A stretch of DNA of 64,000 nt from Kocuria soli (GTDB taxonomy: Bacteria; Actinomycetota; Actinomycetes; Actinomycetales; Micrococcaceae): the NCBI RefSeq assembly GCF_003797835.1, contig NZ_RKMF01000004.1, positions 62,001-126,000 of the forward strand. Direction: 5' to 3'. A program made the position numbers and the translations under genes. Within the stretch, counting starts at the first letter, position 1; the number at the start of each line of letters is the position of its first letter. Of the stretch, positions 61,644 through 64,000 are shown in pieces. The notes beneath the pieces are model-generated. The model was not told the origin of the DNA. It ran no database searches and saw only the letters and a program-made list of their open reading frames with translations.

Positions 61644-63473
61644 TCAGGAACGACGCCGGAACGGGTGCTCGTCCTGGGTGGCCATCTGTGCCTCCAGCTC
61701 GGCGATGATCGTCCGTGCGTCATGCGGACCGATGTGCCGTGACCCGTTGAGGAAGAACGTGGGCGTCCCCCGCGCACCGCTGTCCAGCGCGCTCTCCTTG
61801 TGCTTCCTGACCACCTTGAGCAACACGGGGTCCTCGAGGTCACGCTCGAACTGTTCCAGGTCCAGGTCAAGCTCGCGCGCCAGATGCGTGTAGGTCTCCT
61901 CCCCCAGGTCGTTCTGGTGGTCGAACAGCGCCTTGTGCATGCCCCAGAACTTGTCCTGGCGGGCCGCAGCCTCGGCTACGACGGCGGCGCGCTCCGCGTG
62001 TTCGTGCAGGTCAGTCACCGGAAGGTGCCGCACCACGAATCGCACCCGGCTCCCGAAATGCTCCTTGAGGTCCTGGGCGATGCCGGTGGTCCGGGAGCAG
62101 AACGGGCACTCGTAGTCGAAGTACTCGACCACCTCGGCCTCAGCGTGTGGCGATCCGATGATGTGGTCGTACTCCTCGTGGATCGGCGGCGTCAGAGTCA
62201 CGGGGAGATCGGCGGAGACCTCCCCGAATCGGGTCCGGGCCACCCGGAAGATCAGCCAGCCGAGGATCCAGGCGAGGACCATGGCCAGCAGGACACCCAC
62301 GGTGGCGGAACTGATCTGCGACTCCTGCGTGAAGGCCAGACCGATCACCAGCAGGGACACGGTGAACCCGATCCCGGACAGGGCGGCACCGCCCATGATG
62401 GACCCGGGCCCGACGCCGTCGGGAAGCTTGCCGAGCCCCATGCGGATCGCCAGCCACGTACCCCCGGAGATGCCGACCAGCTTCCCAATCACCAGCCCCG
62501 CGACCACACCCCACGTCACCGTGGAGGTCAGCGCAATCCCCAGGGTGTCCCCGCGCAGGTCCACTCCGGCATTGGCCAGCGCGAACAGCGGCACCACGAC
62601 CAACGACGACGCCCCGCGCAGGCTCACGTGCAACCGCTCGTTCACGGAAATCGACTGCGCCAGGCCCCGCGAGGCGGACCGGGCCACATCAGCCTCGGGC
62701 GACTGCCGGAAGTCCCGGAACAGGTTGCCCACGTGGTCCACGATGCCGCGATGTGTGGCGAAGGCCGGGACCAGCAGGCCGGCGATCATGCCCGCGATGG
62801 AGGGGTGGATGCCGGACTCCAGGGTGGCCAGCCACAGCACGACCACCAGTGCCACGTACGGCGCCGATCGCCACTGCCGGGTCCGGCCCAGGAAGTAGAG
62901 CGCGACCAGCGCCACAACGGCGACCACCAGGGCGGTGATCTTCAGCCCGTCCGTGTAGTACACCCCGATGATGCTCACGGCCAGGAAGTCGTCCACCACG
63001 GTCAGCGTCAGGAGGAAGATCCGCAACTGGTTGGACATCGCGGGCCCCACAAGGGCCAGAGCCCCCAGGAGGAAGGCCGTGTCCGTCCCCACCACAGCAC
63101 CCCACCCGGCGGCGGCCTCCCGCCCGGCGACCGCCAGGTAGACGGCGGCCGGCACGGCAACTCCCAGGACACCGGCCACCAACGGGACCAGCGCCCGTCG
63201 TCGGTCGCGGAGGGACCCCACGGCCAGTTCTTGCCGCACTTCCAGCCCGACCACGAAGAAGAAGATCACCATGAGCCCGTCGTTGACCCAGTGGTGCAGG
63301 CTCAGGTCCAGCCCCCAGGGCCCCAGCGTCACACCCAGGTGGGTCTCCCAGATCTCGTGGTAGAGCCCCGACCAGGGGGAATTGGCCCACGCCAGGGCGA
63401 ACAACGTGACCGCGACCAGCAGGAGGGCACTGCCTGATTCGCTGCGGAGACGATCGAGCACTGTGGTGCGCAT
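61644..63473 (-). CDS. nhaA: NhaA antiporter fused to a DsbA-like domain
   Basis: A Na+/H+ antiporter of about 390 residues joined to a C-terminal thiol-disulfide domain. NhaA blocks include VNDGLMVIFFFVVGLEVRQEL, GTDTAFLLGAL, LLTLTVVDDFLAVSIIGVYY (paired Asp) and GGAALSGIGFTVSLLVIGLAF. The DsbA part has YFDYECPFCSRTTG (CxxC near residues 456-459) and GTPTFFLNG (cis-Pro loop). The chosen ATG gives 609 residues. The frame is open to 63596, but that region holds a strong terminator-like palindrome, so the longer start is unlikely. Such fusions are known in actinobacteria. Confidence 0.93.
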   Translation of the reverse strand: MRTTVLDRLRSESGSALLLVAVTLFALAWANSPWSGLYHEIWETHLGVTLGPWGLDLSLHHWVNDGLMVIFFFVVGLEVRQELAVGSLRDRRRALVPLVAGVLGVAVPAAVYLAVAGREAAAGWGAVVGTDTAFLLGALALVGPAMSNQLRIFLLTLTVVDDFLAVSIIGVYYTDGLKITALVVAVVALVALYFLGRTRQWRSAPYVALVVVLWLATLESGIHPSIAGMIAGLLVPAFATHRGIVDHVGNLFRDFRQSPEADVARSASRGLAQSISVNERLHVSLRGASSLVVVPLFALANAGVDLRGDTLGIALTSTVTWGVVAGLVIGKLVGISGGTWLAIRMGLGKLPDGVGPGSIMGGAALSGIGFTVSLLVIGLAFTQESQISSATVGVLLAMVLAWILGWLIFRVARTRFGEVSADLPVTLTPPIHEEYDHIIGSPHAEAEVVEYFDYECPFCSRTTGIAQDLKEHFGSRVRFVVRHLPVTDLHEHAERAAVVAEAAARQDKFWGMHKALFDHQNDLGEETYTHLARELDLDLEQFERDLEDPVLLKVVRKHKESALDSGARGTPTFFLNGSRHIGPHDARTIIAELEAQMATQDEHPFRRRS

Positions 63474-63525
63474 GGTGGGCGTCCTGTTCTCACGGGTTGC
63501 GGGTGGTTCCGGCTCAGGGGACGAG

Positions 63526-63556
63526 GAAGCCCCCACCCGCCGGGTGGGGGCTTCCC
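63526..63556 (-). terminator. terminator after the dehydrogenase gene
   Basis: GGAAGCCCCCACCCG and its exact complement (15 bases each) are separated by one base, making a strong hairpin on either strand. It lies 65 bases after the dehydrogenase stop and before the nhaA start, so it likely ends the dehydrogenase transcript. Confidence 0.75.
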
Positions 63557-63620
63557 GACGGCGCCCCGCGGGGTCGTCGTCGAACCGATCAGTCATTGAA
63601 CCAGAACCGGCCGCCCAGGT

Positions 63621-64000
63621 TCACAATCCCTGGCCGCTGGGCGAGACCAAAATCTTCACGGCCGTCTCGTTCCGGTTGATCAGAGTGTCGAAACCTTCGT
63701 CCACCAGGTTCTCCACGGCGATCTTGCCGGTGATGAACGGCGCCAGGTCGATCTTCCCGGACTCCACCAGTTCGATGGTCGCCGGGTGGGAGTTGACGTA
63801 GGCGATGGTGCCGCGCAGGTCGATCTCCTTCATGACCAGTTTGTGGATGTCGAAGTTCGACCGCTGGGCCCAGATGGAGACGACCACCAGCACACCGGTC
63901 GGACGCAGCGCATCCATCAGGGTGTCCAGCACGACCTGCACGGAGGTGCACTCGAAGGCGACGTCGGCGCCGCGCCCGTCCGAGGAGAGCTTGCGGACCT
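63621..64000 (-). CDS. butanediol-type zinc dehydrogenase (3' part)
   Basis: Only the C-terminal 126 or so residues lie in the window; the 5' end is beyond base 64000. The visible sequence GADVAFECTSVQVVLDTLMDALRP, then VMKEIDLRGTIAYVNSHPATIELVESGKIDLAPFITGKI and FDTLINRNETAVKILVSPSG, fits the cofactor and substrate domains of medium-chain alcohol dehydrogenases, closest to (R,R)-butanediol dehydrogenase, which interconverts acetoin and 2,3-butanediol with NAD(H). The zinc-binding N-terminus cannot be seen, so the substrate is uncertain. Confidence 0.85.
   Translation of the reverse strand, partial: VRKLSSDGRGADVAFECTSVQVVLDTLMDALRPTGVLVVVSIWAQRSNFDIHKLVMKEIDLRGTIAYVNSHPATIELVESGKIDLAPFITGKIAVENLVDEGFDTLINRNETAVKILVSPSGQGL

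Noticed and set aside
1-64000. CRISPR array, tRNA or rRNA genes, prophage
   Set aside because: I found no regularly spaced repeats with spacers, no cloverleaf-like or rRNA sequence and no phage genes while reading the gaps; a covariance search would be needed to exclude small RNAs.

Overview
The window is GC-rich actinobacterial chromosome, best matched to a Micrococcales organism of the Micrococcaceae type (Kocuria, Micrococcus or Arthrobacter-like). The reasons are the full actinobacterial division and cell-wall (dcw) cluster with SepF, DivIVA and no FtsA, a mycothione reductase, a GarA/OdhI-type FHA protein, a polyphosphate glucokinase, frequent GTG starts and several leaderless promoters. 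I could not run a database search, so the genus is inference. I see no rRNA, tRNA, CRISPR array, insertion sequence or prophage; almost everything is core genome.

Layout. 0-2.4 kb: a small SPOR-like protein diverges from map and ppgK. 2.4-30.7 kb: a long minus-strand block whose transcription order is mraZ, rsmH, ftsL, ftsI, murE, murF, mraY, murD, ftsW, murG, murC, ftsQ, ftsZ, pgeF, yggS, sepF, yggT, divIVA, lspA, rluD, dnaE, hisD, nrdR. It makes the lipid-linked peptidoglycan precursor, the divisome and the polar-growth scaffold. Most of the mur genes are linked by 4-base ATGA/GTGA overlaps. 31-40 kb: DUF3040 protein, dinB, polyprenyl synthase, an Rv2175c-like DNA-binding protein, a LysM/transglycosylase, a PknL-like PASTA kinase and aroG, an order like the Mycobacterium tuberculosis Rv2169c-Rv2178c region. 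40-47 kb: lipid genes (acyltransferase, esterase, acyl-CoA synthetase), an MFS transporter and mycothione reductase. 47-51 kb: an orphan ParA facing the conserved garA-ftsR-bifunctional nuclease-merR set. 51-64 kb: KtrB/KtrA potassium uptake, cydA-cydB-cydDC, a receiver-domain/thioredoxin-reductase-like fusion, an NhaA-DsbA fusion and the 3' part of a butanediol dehydrogenase.

Functional links. The PASTA kinase, Rv2175c-like protein and GarA (with its ETTS phospho-acceptor motif) suggest Ser/Thr kinase control of wall growth and central metabolism. MurE carries DDDPH where diaminopimelate enzymes have DNPR, which predicts lysine-type peptidoglycan. The right end is rich in redox functions.

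The least ordinary feature is a set of three near-identical palindromes at 52.5, 59.7 and 61.6 kb. Each has 15-base loops, arms of up to 27 bases and the same core, and each sits just after a plus-strand gene. At least five genes (dnaE, pknL-like kinase, mtr, ktrB, the receiver/TrxR-like gene) have a -10 box placed so that transcription should begin at the start codon.
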